Assembly (NCBI GenBank): GCA_027919835.1
Contig: JANVFP010000006.1
Coordinates: 558,001 to 622,000 of the forward strand
DNA: 64,000 nt
From: Lentinula raphanica
Lineage: Eukaryota > Basidiomycota > Agaricomycetes > Agaricales > Omphalotaceae
Reading direction: 5' to 3'
Shown: positions 1 through 12,900 of the stretch, in pieces
Layout: each line of letters opens with the position of its first letter
Position numbering within the stretch: position 1 is the first letter of the stretch
Made by a program: the position numbers and the translations under genes
Notes under the pieces: model-generated
Database searches by the model: none
Seen by the model: the letters and a program-made list of their open reading frames with translations, nothing else
What the model was told of the DNA's origin: nothing

Positions 1-1
1 A

Positions 2-2179
2 ATGGCTGTCGAAGACGATTACTCTAGTCGTCCGAGAAGTAGTCCTCTAATTCCGATGTCCTCCGGCATACGCCCTCAACTTCAACCTCCCGCGTCTCTT
101 CCTCGTCCATCCTATAACAGTTACCCTGGAGCTTCTGACTACGCGTATGGTTTCGACGCATCTAGAGCACCTGTGGATCCATCCGTGTATGGTTCACCTG
201 CTTTGAGCAGTGCGCCTTATCCTGCAATGCCTCCCCAAGGTCTCCTTCCTACTCCTCCCAGCGACCACCGCCAACCGAATCCGTTCTATGATTTTCCTCA
301 TCGTCCTCCTGCCTCACCATTCTACTATCCTGCTCAACAAGGAATTATGTTTCCGCCACCTACTTCGAGTTCTTTGATGTCTCCTCAACTGCCTCATGCT
401 TTGTTGGAAAAGAAACGCGAACTTTCAGTGAGTTCGCTTCCTGTTGTTCTCGTGATAGCGCTGATAGACTTTTAGTATACTCTTAATTATCAGCAGCAGC
501 TCATCGCGCACGCTCTAATGTTTCCTCGTGCAGGTTCTTCTCCACATTTGCCTATCTATCCGACGAACATGGAGTACCCACAATTGCCTCTCATGATGCC
601 CACCGGTCTGTACGGCGCAAATGTGGCGGCGCAAATGTTTCATCCGAGCATGCAGCAAAGTGCTCGTAATGCGATGCAGAGTCCCCTCCTTCAAGAGTTT
701 CACGCGGATAGAATGCGAAACTGGGAACTCAGGGTGAGATACGAGGCTCGGCTACGCTGTATCTCTTGCGTCATTCTGATTCATTTCGTAGGATATATTC
801 AACCATATAGTTGAATTCAGTGGCGACCAGCATGGTTCTCGACTTATTCAACACAAGCTCGAGTCGGCTTCCAGCGAGGAAAAACAAAAAGTATATGACG
901 AAATAGTCCCCCACAATGTTTTACAGCTAACTCAAGATGTATTCGGTAATTATGTTTGTATCTTGCGAGTTCTCTTACATGATTTTGTCCTCACAAAAAC
1001 ATCAGGTAATTCAAAAACTGTTCGAACATGGAACACAAGTTCACAAAACCGGACTCGCTGCGGAATTGGAAGGTAGGTCAATTCGTTGGTTTGTATTTTG
1101 CAGGTTGAATGATACTGCATCGGCAGGACATTATTTTGCGCTCTCCAAGCAGATGTATGGTTGTCGAGTCGTGCAGAAGGTGCGGCCGTTTTACATATAG
1201 TTTCCTCACGCTGTAACACGCTCTTTGCAGGCCATTGAGTACATCCTTCCCGAGCAGCAAGCTTCAATTGTTCGCGAATTGGAGCCGCACGTCATGGAGT
1301 GCATTCAGGATGGGAACGGTAACCATGTAAGTCAAACTACATCAGCACGGAGAATCATGTTTATTTACGGATTATTGTCACAGGTTATACAAAAGATAAT
1401 CGAACGAGTCTCTCCAGAGCGCCTTGGATTTGTTCAGACATTCAGAGGGAATGTGCAGATTCTTGCAACTCATACCTCTGGGTGTCGAGTTCTCTTGCGC
1501 GCGTTTGAATATTTGCCGGAACCCTTCACAGCCCCTCTGATTGAAGAATTGCATGTTAACACTCACATGTTGATCCAGAATCAGTACGGCGTGAGTTCCA
1601 CGATACTCTCTTGTCATCTAGTTGTTTCGTTGCTCAAGTCTATGCAGAACTATGTTATGCAATTTGTGATTGAACATGGAAAGCCACAAGACAGTTCGGC
1701 TGTCATCCTCCAGCTACGTGGACACCTCCTTGCCATGGCTCGACACAAATATGCTTCGAACGTCTGCGAAAAGGCTTTGAAATTCGCTGATGCCGACACT
1801 CGCCGTCAACTGATCGATGAGATACTGACACCAAGACCCGAGGGTGCAGTTGTCCTTTCAATGATGAAGGATCAATTTGCCAGTAGGTTATGAGAATCAG
1901 CATGACTGTCTTTATTGATACCTAGCTTTTTTTGCAGACTATGTCTTACAACGTGCCGTTGTTCTCGCTGAAGCTGACCAACGTGAAGCTTTGATCAATC
2001 AAATCCGTCCTCAACTCGCCATTCTTCGTCGTATCTCAACCGGTTACAGCAAACATCTTGTTTCCAGTGAGTTGTGACGTCCGATATCAGCATTTGTATA
2101 TATTTGACGCCTTCCGTTCAAAGTCGAAAAGCTCCTACAAGAATACTCTCCACCTCAATCGGCCATTACTCACAGCTAA
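2..2179 (+). CDS. PUF3: Pumilio/Puf3-type RNA-binding protein
   Basis: Cytoplasmic post-transcriptional regulator that binds 3' UTRs. About ten exons join into a Pro/Ser/Tyr-rich N-terminus followed by the entry motif [20 protein letters not shown] and eight PUF repeats. Base-contacting residues, repeat 1 to 8, read S/Q, N/Q, C/Q, N/Q, C/L, N/Q, S/E, N/Q. Under the known PUF code (repeats read antiparallel) this predicts UGUAUAUA, the Puf3/PUM element. The oddity is repeat 5 (around 1475-1510), GCRVLLR, where the usual Gln is Leu. The last exon is short and ends in [10 protein letters not shown] with the stop at 2177-2179. The first ATG is at base 2 with no upstream sequence visible, so the true N-terminus may lie outside the window. 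Yeast Puf3 controls mRNAs for mitochondrial proteins; that role here is inferred. Confidence 0.93.
2095..2102 (+). promoter_or_regulatory. UGUAUAUA element in last intron of the PUF gene
   Basis: An exact match to the eight-base site predicted for this gene's own product lies in its last intron (2054-2124 approximately). It would be in mature RNA only if that intron were retained; retention gives an early stop (AGT GAG TTG TGA) and puts the element in the 3' UTR. The match is seen; any autoregulation is inference. Confidence 0.4.
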
Positions 2180-2841
2180 TTTCATCAACTTACATTTTGC
2201 TTGCTTCTTCCACTCGAGCATTATGCTAATATAGCGATCCCAATGCTAATTCATATAGCATTCATTTATAATCTGCAAGATACATCGTCTTTACACATTC
2301 CTCCCTGCATCTGCTTGATTCTATAATCATCCTTTGGATAGCATATCACACTCATTCCTAATGCCGTCTATAGTGGACATTGTCTATATCGTAACATACG
2401 CTTCGTCTTTCACAATCATCACAGGTGCGTGTCCAAATTTTCTACAGGGCTTCTCTTCTATACCAGGATCAACTTATTGTTGCTACTACCTTGCTATCTT
2501 TTGTGCATGCTTGCTACATACAGTCTCTGTTCATACTTTCGAGCCCATTCTAATCGTTCAAACCAGTCGTCGCTACATACGCAATTCCAAGTTTCAACTT
2601 GTCTGAATTTTCTTTGGCCAGTATCATTCAGTATGCTTGGGACATTCCGCTTCGACGGTATACATTGTGTCATGTACATATGGCTCACGCCGCACGGCGA
2701 TCGAGTTGAAAATTGAATTGACGCTCATCGAGCGTCTAAATATGTCATACCGACCACGTCAGTAGTTCCGCAAGTGGTTCTCAGATTTACTCTGTTCTTT
2801 TCCTCGTCCTACATCACACTCGCGAGTTTTCGACGAACGCA
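2180..2841. other. Intergenic region between the PUF gene and SEC16
   Basis: About 660 bp holding the PUF 3' UTR and the SEC16 promoter. It is AT-rich with short open frames on both strands, none with fungal-like composition or splice continuity. No RNA gene or repeat was recognised. Confidence 0.6.
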
Positions 2842-5800
2842 ATGAGCGGCCTGGAAGCTGCTGCATCGCTTTTGGATCAGAAGATTCGGGCTCTGACCCA
2901 TTTGCTTCTCTTGGCTCGAAAGAACCGTCAACTCATGCGGCGAACGACGACCTGTTTGCTGTAAAGGATGAATCCTCAACTTCGGACTTCCTAGAACCTT
3001 TCCAGGCCTTTCCTGAACAACCCGCTGAGATAGACCATGCTTTTACAACAACAACAGAACAGCAGCATACTACATTGCCAGAAACGAATGGCGTTGATTC
3101 AAGTTCACAGAGTGTTCATACGACATCCGAAGAGAGTTATGGAGGACAGCATAGCTATGGCGGACAATGGCATGGATATGAGTCCTCGCAACAGTCGTCG
3201 TATGCACAAAGTATGTCTTCGCTGAATGCTCACACTCCCGATGCTAAAGGAATCCTGCAGCTTTTGCGAATGGTAACGCTCAAACTGCTCAACCGTACAA
3301 CGCGTATACGCCTCCACAGTATAACAACGCACCTCGATTGAATGCAGCTCTACCAGCATCACAGCCGGCACCGAATCCATACGCATCCCCCGCTCCGGCA
3401 CACACAGGAAATGTATCCCAGGTATATACACCAGCCTCTGTTGCGCCTTCGCAATCAGTGTATGATCCTTATGCACCGCCTGCGCAACCTCGAAAGGAAA
3501 CTGTCTTGAATCACGCTCCGACTCCTTCCAGCACAGTTCCTGCCAATACATCTTACAACAACTACAATGCATATGCGCCTCCTGCCCAACCCACTTATGG
3601 TGTCGCTTCTTACGCAACTCCTACAAATACATACGGCTATCAGAATGCCCCAATTCCTGCTGCGGCTCCTCCTCCGGTGGCGAAGGCTCCTCTAACTCGA
3701 CCGAAAGTATCAAATGCGTACGATCCACCTTTCACGACTACAACATCACGGAAATCGTCTCGCTATGCCGCTCCTCCTGCCTCTCACCATTATTCATCTT
3801 TTTCTCCCCCTCCACTGCCACCACCGAGCCAACAATCCAACCTCCCTCCTCCACCTCCTCGCGTAGCACAGACACCTCCCGTTCATCCTACCAGTGGTAA
3901 AGGTCAACATCCTGACCCGCATGTTGATGGTGCTCTACCCGCCTTTTCCCAAACACATGATAACGTAAGAATAGATGGGCTTCCTAACACCAACGGTGCT
4001 GAAGCCATAATGTTCTCCGCCTATGCTCCACCTCCTCCCAATTCCTACGAGCCTTCTGCGGCTTCACAAAACTATGCGCCTGTGAACCAGGCTAATGATA
4101 CCTATGCAAACTATGCTCTCCCGCACGAAAATACTGATCCAAAGACCAATGATGCTGCGTTTCTGGACTCGAATTCGTTACCATCTTCAGAGTTCGGACC
4201 GACGACTGTGGATCTTACAAACGATGTACATACGGATCGAAGAGGCAGCCTAGAAAATCTCACTGTTGCCACAAGTACTGGTTCAAACCCAGAGTCACCT
4301 CCTAGCTCATATTCGGCTGGCGCTAATGTAGCGTCCATGTCTTCAGAAAGTTTCTATAACGTTCCCTCCCCTCCAACAGGAGGTCCACCAAAAAGGGCTT
4401 CATCGGCTGCTTCTTTCCGACCTCCCCCTCCTCGTAACCAAAGTCCTCTATCTGGCGGGTCTGAGCTTTCGAGGCCGAGATCTTCTAATTCGAGTATACG
4501 CACGTCTCCTCCAGGCTCGAAACTTCACAGCGCCCACTCTCTCGACTTGTACAGTCCTACGGTTGGGCAAATCAGAGAGGAGTTCGCTTCCTCAGACTTC
4601 TCTCAGAGTCACATATCTCCGCCCCTCGACCCATATGCGCCCAATACCCGAGCTCCGTTGCATTCGTCTCCGAAGATGTCGCCCTATGGTTCCTCTAATC
4701 CTCCCAACCCTTATGAGCCCGCGGGCAGTGAGTACTTCACTACTTTAAATTCAACGATATCATCCCCGCCTCCTCCTCGTCTTCCTCCTCAATCCAACGG
4801 ATTGTACGATGGCCACTCGTCTGTTCCGGGACCGAAGTCCATATCTCCTCCTCCACGTATCAGATCGTCATCCAATGGCTCAGTCCTGTCGACGATGTCT
4901 GAAGACCCTTATGCACCTTCTAAATATCCCTCCAGCGAGTCACATCGACCCAACTACACGTCTAAATACGGTCATCCAGAAAATGAGCAGGTTTCACACA
5001 TCCCTAGCTCTGCATCCTCTGGTCTGCCATCCTCTGGTCTTGGTCCTCCACAAGAAATCAAGGCTCCGACATATACTCCGTATGCCCCATCACCGTCCCT
5101 ACTTGGGACCAACGATCCTCTGGGTCGTGCAGGTGCTCGAGTGCCGGTGATCAGCTTCGGGTTCGGAGGGAATTTCGTGACATGCTTTCACGGTGCTGAC
5201 AAGATGAATACTGGCTTTGACGTTGCGCTGGCTTCGCGAAACTCAACTGGAGTGGAGATTCGGAAATTGAGCAAAATCATACCGAGTTCAGCGCTGAACC
5301 TTTCCTCAGCGACTTTTCCTGGACCTTTGTTTTCAGATCCAGGATCTCCGACGACGAGCTTGGTGAGGCCAGGGGCAGCTGCGCAGGCCAAAACTAAGAA
5401 GGGGCGCGTTCTGAAATATCTGGAAGATAGGGCGGAAGAGTTCTCGCAGGGGCTAGGTTATATGCATCCTGGAAGTGAGGATCAAGCTCGAACACAAAGT
5501 AAATTGATCTTGTTCAACGTTTTGCGAGTACTGGTTGAGAATGACGGAAAGTTGTCTGGAACGTGAGTGCATAGTTCTTTTCCCCCCAGACTGTCGTTGA
5601 CACGGAAATTAGACCTGTCATCGAATCTGCTCTCCGCGCGGCACTGGTACCACAGGCCATGAGGGATATCACTGGAGCAGAAAACTCCAATTTTACTTCT
5701 GTTGCAGACTTGCAAGGGTCAGACAGTACATTGATGGGTTTATCTAGTTCCTCCGATTCTGGAGAGACACCTATCTCTGTAACCACTCTTCGGCCATCTA

Positions 5801-8342
5801 CGTTGGACAAGATTGAAGAATTTCTCCTTCGAGGAGAACGTCGGCAAGCGTATCATTATGCTCTTGATCAAAAACTTTGGTCGCATGCAATGATCATAGC
5901 AAGTGGAATTGACAAGGAAGCGTGGCAAGAGGTTGTGAATGAATTCCTCAAGACAGAACTGGGTCCTCGAAGTGTTCCTTCAATGGGCGTCTCGAACGGA
6001 AGGGAAAGCCTCAGAGTTGTCTACAGCTTACTCTCTGGACAAGGTGCGAAAGCAGGTGAGGGTGTTTCTCGTTGTAAGCCATCTCTTGAGAGCTCAATCG
6101 GTCTTCTCGTTCCGAAAGTTCATCAGCTGGTTCCGAAGGCCAGTTTGTCGAATCCCGCTGCCGTGTTATTGGCCCCCATGACAGTAGCCGCGACCCCGAT
6201 GACGCCAAACTTTTCAGTCCCCATGCCTGCAGCGAACATCCCTGCAGAATCTTTATCTAAATGGCCAGAGATTGTGGCGATGACGCTCTCTGGCTCGGTC
6301 AGCGCAGAGACTTCAGCAACATTAACTGCTCTAGGCGATCAACTCGCAGGTAATGGGTGGACGGAAGCAGCTCATGTCTGGTCAGTTTCTTCCGCGTTTT
6401 CTATGGATCAATGAAGCCCTTCATTCTGACATACGTACCAGCTACCTCCTTTCTCCCCAGACATCCACAGTGGCAGGATCCCAACATTCTTCTGCTCGTA
6501 TCATACTGCTCGGTGCTCGCAATCCTCATCTAGTCTCCAACTTTGCGAGTGATCCGGATCCCATTATTCTATCTGAGATTCATGAATTTGCGCTATCGCT
6601 TGCACCAGTAACCAAAGGTCAAGAAGTATTTGGAGGTTTACCACATCTTCAGGCGTATCGCTTCATACGAGCTGTTTGCCTTGCTGAGTTCGGCGAAGTT
6701 TCTGTCGCAAACAGGTAAATGACTTGCGTGCATCTATAGCACAGGTTCACTCACAACATATTCACTACAGATACTGCGAAGCAATCACTGCGTCTATGAG
6801 CCGTCCTTCTCCATACTACACGAATGTCATGTTAGAGCAACTCAAGAGCTTATCCGATAGGATCATAGGCATCACTCAAGCCGATAAAGGCGGCTCATGG
6901 ATGGGCAGCAAGTTAGCTAAGCCTAGTCTTGATGGACTCGGCGGCTGGCTGGAAGGACGTTTCACGAAACTGGTTACAGGGGACCTGGAATCGCCTACTG
7001 CCAAAGAACATCAACGCGAAAAGGCTGACGAGCGTGGGTTCGTTGGTCCGTTTTCACATTATAGCACGATATCCTCGACCACCACCTCTACGAGCCCATC
7101 GCCACAAAGTTCAGTTCTCAATCTGAATTCTTATGCACCCCCGCCTCCGCCTCGGACTGGTTCTGCATTATCAACTCGGTCTTTGGCACCTCCTAATCTT
7201 CCGACAGAGAGAACTTCGTCAGCTATGGATTATTCGCGCTCAAACGCTTTCCCTCCCAAGGTATCATCTGCCAACGCCTCAACCATAACGTTCTCTCAAG
7301 CTCAAATTCGGTCACCGGGTCAAGCTACTACTTTCAAACAACCTACCACTCCGAATGATCTGCTAACCCCTCGTGCTGGCTTAGAGACCACAGAGGAAGA
7401 TGAGGGACAAGAAGTCACTTGGTGGGGCTCCGGTAACGGCGCGACGCCCACTGCTGCTAATTTTGTTCAACTGAGCCCAAATGCGCTCACTCCCTCAGCG
7501 GATGGATTTGTTTCTTTGATGGACAACCAAAGTTATCTGATTGGCGCCACCCCTCATACAAAGTATCCTAATGAAGTAAATCTTAACGCAGAGGAAGATG
7601 AAGAAGACCTTGGCTTCGGTAACTCTAAGCCCAAGCCCAAGCCTACAAGCAATGACACCGGCAGTCCCGAAGATGAAACGAAGGAAGAACCTAAGGCAGT
7701 AGCTCGACCAGGTGAATCGATATTGTCGCGCTGCTCTCGAAATCATAGGACTGATATTTTACAGACATAAAGCCTGCACAAGCCGCAACGTCGAGCTCTG
7801 GTTCGTGGCTCAGTCGATTATGGAAACGTGAATCTACCCCAGGACCCGTCAAAGCTAGTCTGGGCGAAGAGAGTTCTTTCTACTATGATAAAGAACTCAA
7901 GAAGTGGGTCAACAAGAAGGTCTGTCTGCCCTTCATCAAAGTAATGAGATCAATCAATTGACATATGTATCAGGCCTCTGAAGAACCTGCAAAACCTGCC
8001 ACGCCGCCTCCGCCTCCTTCAAGAGCGCAGACAGCATCTCCAAGTGGAACTTCCAAACCATTCAATGGCCCACCTTCGGCAGGACTGCGACCTCCCAGTG
8101 CAGGGCCTCCTCCACCTCGGTCGGCTTCAGCCATGGATAACTCTTCTACCAGTAAACCTCCGATGCGAGTCAGATCCAATCTAGTACCATCAGATGAAGG
8201 TGGCACAGGTTCTGCACCTAGTACTCCCACTGGGTCACGTTTAGCACCTCCTGGGCCACCGCCTAGTCGGCCAAGATCTCAGGCTTCTAAACGAAATGTT
8301 CGAAGCCGGTATGTAGACGTGTTCCAACAAGAGAATTCATAG
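2842..8342 (+). CDS. SEC16: COPII coat assembly scaffold Sec16
   Basis: Organises ER exit sites and recruits Sec23/24 and Sec13/31. After a short start (MSGLEAAASL) comes an acidic N-terminal motif (GSEDSGSDPFASLG), then a very long Pro/Tyr/Ser-rich region with recurring YAPP-type motifs (about 3280-5100). The central conserved and ancestral-coatomer-element domain follows (about 5390-6900), with motifs such as TLDKIEEFLLRGERRQAYHY, AHVCYLLS and LPHLQAYRFIRAVCLAEFGE. The C-terminus is acidic/Pro-rich, includes FYYDKELKKWVNKK, and ends RSRYVDVFQQENS. Introns at about 3211-3260, 5562-5611, 6381-6441, 6716-6771, 7713-7766 and 7921-7974 keep the frame. One break: the ATG frame and the GSEDS frame differ by one base at the CTTTTGG run (2869-2875); a missing T restores the expected ASLFGSE. 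This is probably a consensus error, see findings. Confidence 0.93.
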
Positions 8343-8497
8343 AAAACGAACAAATCTTATGTATTTTCCTCTTTATCCATTTGTTTGGTTGCATCATTTT
8401 TCACATAAATACATTGTCAATGCCTGAATCACATAACCATAAAATATGAATCGATGTTCATTTTCGCTATACTCAAACGATCTCCTGTACATATCGT

Positions 8498-9642
8498 CTA
8501 CAAGAGCAGTTTGAAGGGGTAACCTCTGTTTTTGACTCTAAAGAGAGTGACTAAGACGGAATAGACAAGCATGAGAACTCCACTCCAGAGATAGACTTGA
8601 AGCCTTTGACGAGCAGGCGAGGATTGGTAGGGAACGATCATAGTCAACATGACAACAGAGAAAGCCAGGGTACCATCTAAACACGAATGAGGTTGCGACT
8701 AAAGAGAAAACAGAATAATTCGTACAGATCAGAGCAACAACCTGCACTTCTTGCCCGAATTGATTCTGATATCCACCGGCAATCCAAGCACCATCCGCTC
8801 CAGTGTATGGCGAGCCACGGATGCGGGTGAACATGAACCCTCCAGTCATAGTCAAAGAAGTGACAATAGTGATGAAAGCCCAGGTCCAACGGCTTTGCAG
8901 AATAGGTGCGATGAAACGAAGGGTGAGAGCAAAGACCAATAGTCCGCCGAGGAAGGTTATCCAACGTCCCCAGTCAATGGGAGCTTTGTAAGGAATGGGG
9001 ATGGGAGTATGATTTGATAAATGAAATGCAAGAGGCTCTGCTTCAAATCCGCTGTGAAACAATCAGGACCAGTTTGGAATGACTCGAGGACTTCTTACTT
9101 GGAAAAGTCATATTTAGAGGGAACATTCTTTCCACTTGCACGCGGACCTTCTGTAGGACCATAAACCCAAACAACTGGAGCGGATGCCAAGTTCAACTGC
9201 GGAGTCGACGTTTCAGTTGATGCGACGGCTCATAGTAGAGGAATGACCTTTTGAAAGACAGTGGGTGCTTCATCAAAGTCCAATGTGGCAAAGAAATGGT
9301 TATCACGGTGTTCCGCAGGAACAGTAGCCCAAGCCTTTGCAACAGCATTCCATGCTGGGTCAAATTCCCTGAGGAAAGGGTGAGCAAAGACACAAGATTA
9401 GGGTCATAGTCAATCGCTACATACTTGCAGGGCGCACAACGCCGTCTCTTGTCTAGTGCAGTAAAGTGTATGGATGCTGACCAGTCACGACTTGGAGCAG
9501 TAAGCAAGTCGAAGGTTGATGCATCTAATCGAATTACGCCATTTCCTGCAGCTGCGCGTGATACAAGTTGAGATTTTCCAGTGTTAGAAGCAGCGAGCGC
9601 GAAGGGTATTGTGAATAACGAGTATAAGCCCGAAAGCTTCAT
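8498..9642 (-). CDS. OST3: Oligosaccharyltransferase subunit Ost3/Ost6
   Basis: ER-membrane thioredoxin-fold subunit of the oligosaccharyltransferase, which helps N-glycosylation by mixed-disulfide contact with substrates. The ATG (9640-9642) opens a signal peptide (MKLSGLYSLFTIPFALAAS). A lumenal domain follows with FDLLTAPSRDWSASIHFTAL and the redox motif CAPC (near 9425-9440), then four hydrophobic segments including WITFLGGLLVFALTLRFI and WAFITIVTSLTMTGGFMF. The conserved loop GSPYTGADGAWIAGGYQNQF is present. The last exon ends in VKNRGYPFKLLL with the stop at 8498-8500. Introns interrupt after CAPCK, near the EAP motif, before the first transmembrane segment, and inside the last loop. 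Domain order and length match the family. Confidence 0.95.
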
Positions 9643-9939
9643 CGTCGACGTGGAGGAATAAGGTGAAGTAAGCGCTCTAAATCTAGCGCCCTACGTTCAA
9701 TAACTTCAAATTCTCACCGAAGGACAAAGACTGAACTGTGTGCAAGCCATGATGAAAAGGCAGCACGAAAACAATGTTCGTCCGCAAATAACTATGCTCA
9801 TGTCTAATCTAAGGTACATGTTGAAGCGAGGCCGGTACAAAATAAGTGGAATAAAGTTAATGATACATACAAATGCTCAAACCGCGCAATAAGATAAAAC
9901 TTGTGGCAAGAAAAAATTAGACCTAAATGAACTGTTCAA

Positions 9940-12900
9940 TCATAGACGAGGGTCTGGAGAGAGACTGGCAATCAATTCATCGATTTCCTGATCCCCGTCG
10001 AAAGAGGTTTCTGGACGTTGTCTTTCGGGATAAGCTCCTGGCGGTGGCCTACTTGTGGGTTGAGGTTCCGGACGTGAGGTGAGAACAGAACCCGAACGAG
10101 AACGGGTAGCAGGTTTTACATGTCCATAAGCCCGGACATCAGCTATTTCTTTCTCGGTGATGGTGTTGTCAAAGTAAGAGCTGAGTAGCGACATATGAGC
10201 GGGTGTGAGACGCTGCGGAGGGGGATCAGGGAAATCAGATAATCCAGACATTCGGGAGCTTTCTGAGGTCATATAGCTCGAACGAGTAAGTCCAGCGGAG
10301 GGCGGCTGGAGACTAGAGTGGGCAGTGGTCAGATGGGCAGTCAGAGGCGGAATATCTTCTGCGTCGAGATGCTCAGCGACATCGCCTATGGCAAAAGACA
10401 TCTGACCAGTAAGGGATGCACGGCTTACGCCTGAAACGGCGGGTGGGGTGATGTTTGATTCGATTTGGCCAACTCGAAGTTCATCTGTATCTTCAGGATC
10501 AGTTCTCAGCCTTTCTACGTGTATTATCTGACTCACCTGATTCGTCTTCTTTATCTACTGGTGATCTCGAAGGGGAAGACGCTCTGGATGACTCTACATC
10601 TTCTGGGATTTGGATAGAAGGTTCAAAAGTCAGAATATTAGCTTGCAAATTCTTCCTCTCTCCGTTGGTGTTAAGCGATGCAGTCTCCGGAAGGTCCGAG
10701 AATACGAAACGCATGTTTGCATCAGCAGGTGGTGTACGTGCCTCATACAGACTTTGGCGCAAAGCCGATAGACTGGAATGGGAACGAAGACTGATCGATT
10801 GCTTCAAGGAATCCCGAGTTTCGTTAATCTCTTCGGTCAACTGTCGAGCGATACTAGTGAGGCCACTTCCTCGTTGACCCACACTAGTGACATCCCATGG
10901 TATGCCATTATTGTGAGCCGAAGCATTTCCACTGTTACTCGGGTAGTTCCTCGAGCTACTTGGCCTATAGAATAAGTCATGGAAAGCTGCTAGATCATCA
11001 ACATTGCCGAGTGGCGGAGGGGGAGACATCGGAGGCGAAGAATCCGAAGACTGTTTGTCAGCCGAATCTGAGGAATCTTGTCTTCCAGGCTCTGAAGGAG
11101 GTGTGGGAGTACTGGTGATGGCAGTTTGAAGCGGACTCGAAGCGACAGCCTTCTGCAGATACAATGGACGCGTCACGTCATACTGGGTGGTTTTTCGATA
11201 CCGAGTACTGTTAGTCGAACCTGCTTCATACTCAACGTGGGCAGACGTGTGCTCTTCACTCGTGCCAATTCCGCTGTCTCGACTGTATCGCTGCATAGCT
11301 GCGAATGCAAGTGCTTCCCCGACGCCTGCAGTATCATAGATCGGGCTCGAGTTTCGTACTTGGCTCCTCACTGGATTATCATCCTGTACCACAGAGTTGC
11401 GATCAGGCAAATAGGGCGAGTATTGAAGTTCGGTGGGTAAAATCTCTTGGACAACTCCTGACGACCATTGAGCCCACATTTTCTGTGGAGGTGGCACATT
11501 ACTGTCGGAACGCACACGAGGAGTTATCTTCATCTCGCTTTGGTAAGAATCACGGGAAGATGAACCAGCTTTGGCGTAAGGATGCCAAGATGGAGGAGCA
11601 AGGTTCTGATTCTGAGGTAGCTGACCTGGAGTATGGACAGGTTCAGCACGGGCGTTGGATTGGAAGTCTGGCGGTGGTGTATAGAACGAAAAGCCTCCTT
11701 GAGCATAAGGGTGAGCAGGCAACCTTATAGGTTCAAAATTCTCTTCGGTCACGGGCGGTGTAGTTAGTGCGATGCCCATCCTCGACTCGCTGATTCCAGA
11801 TGGTGTTGGTGATATCGAATGCCCGTTTCGACTGGGTAGCGGAGACTCGACATTGATCTGAGCAGGATCAGCGAAAGTGATGACCTTAGTCGCATTATTC
11901 TGCAATGCACCCTCCAAGCTAGCTATCCGTTCTTCCGCAGGACTAATACCTTCACCATCAAATGCACATAGATGGTTCGCGGTATTCTTGACCATTTGAA
12001 CGGCTTTTCCGATAGATTCAGTCGTTGACTGATTACGAGAGTGTGTCTTATTTGAGGATTTCGTTAAGGTTTTTGAGAGTGAGGTATGATGTTGATGAGA
12101 GGATGTTTGACCGACTGTGCTCCCACGACTTTCTGTCTGGCTGTCTGTTCTTCGACGAGGTTTCACTACAGTGATTGGGATTACATTCTGGTCACCGAGA
12201 AGACCGCGCGCAGCGAGAAAATCGATTGTAGAGTTATCCTTTCGTTTGGGCTGCTTGGATGTGAGCGACTTGTTACGAGTTCGGGATAGAGACCGAGCGC
12301 GGTGGTTCTGAAAGGAGTTTACGGCCTGTGCCTGCCATTTCTTCCGCTGATGTTCGAGAATCTGGCCTTCTTCTAGGACTCTGAAAGAACAATAGAGAAG
12401 ATGGGTCAGTTTTGATGTGATGAGTTTGAATATGTCCTCAACTGTACCTAGCTAATGAAGGGACTGGACTGGGTAAAGCAAGATCGTCTTTAGCCCAACT
12501 CCTTGGCCGCGGAGCACGAGAAGTTTGGTTGGGTGATGAAGGGATTTGAAGCGAATCTGAGGGTGGATGAGCCGTGATTCCAGGCTGAGTCGAAGAACCT
12601 GCAACAGGTTGGTTTATATCGACCATTGAACGAGAATGAGCAAGGACTCGTGAAGTCATACTTGGCTGGGTAGTACTCGTATGAGAGAAATACCCAAGAA
12701 CAGGGCTACCTGGGGGGCTAACAATCCGAACATTGCCAGACTGCGCTAATTCACTCGCATCTTTATCCTGCTTCAGTTTGAAGCGAGGGCGAGGGAATAG
12801 TAGTGCATCGCACCAAGTCTCCGCAGAGAGCCATTTATCCTTCCCTTTCGGTAGCAATGACTTGCTTCGTGGGTTGTCGCGCAAATCAGGAGATGAAATA

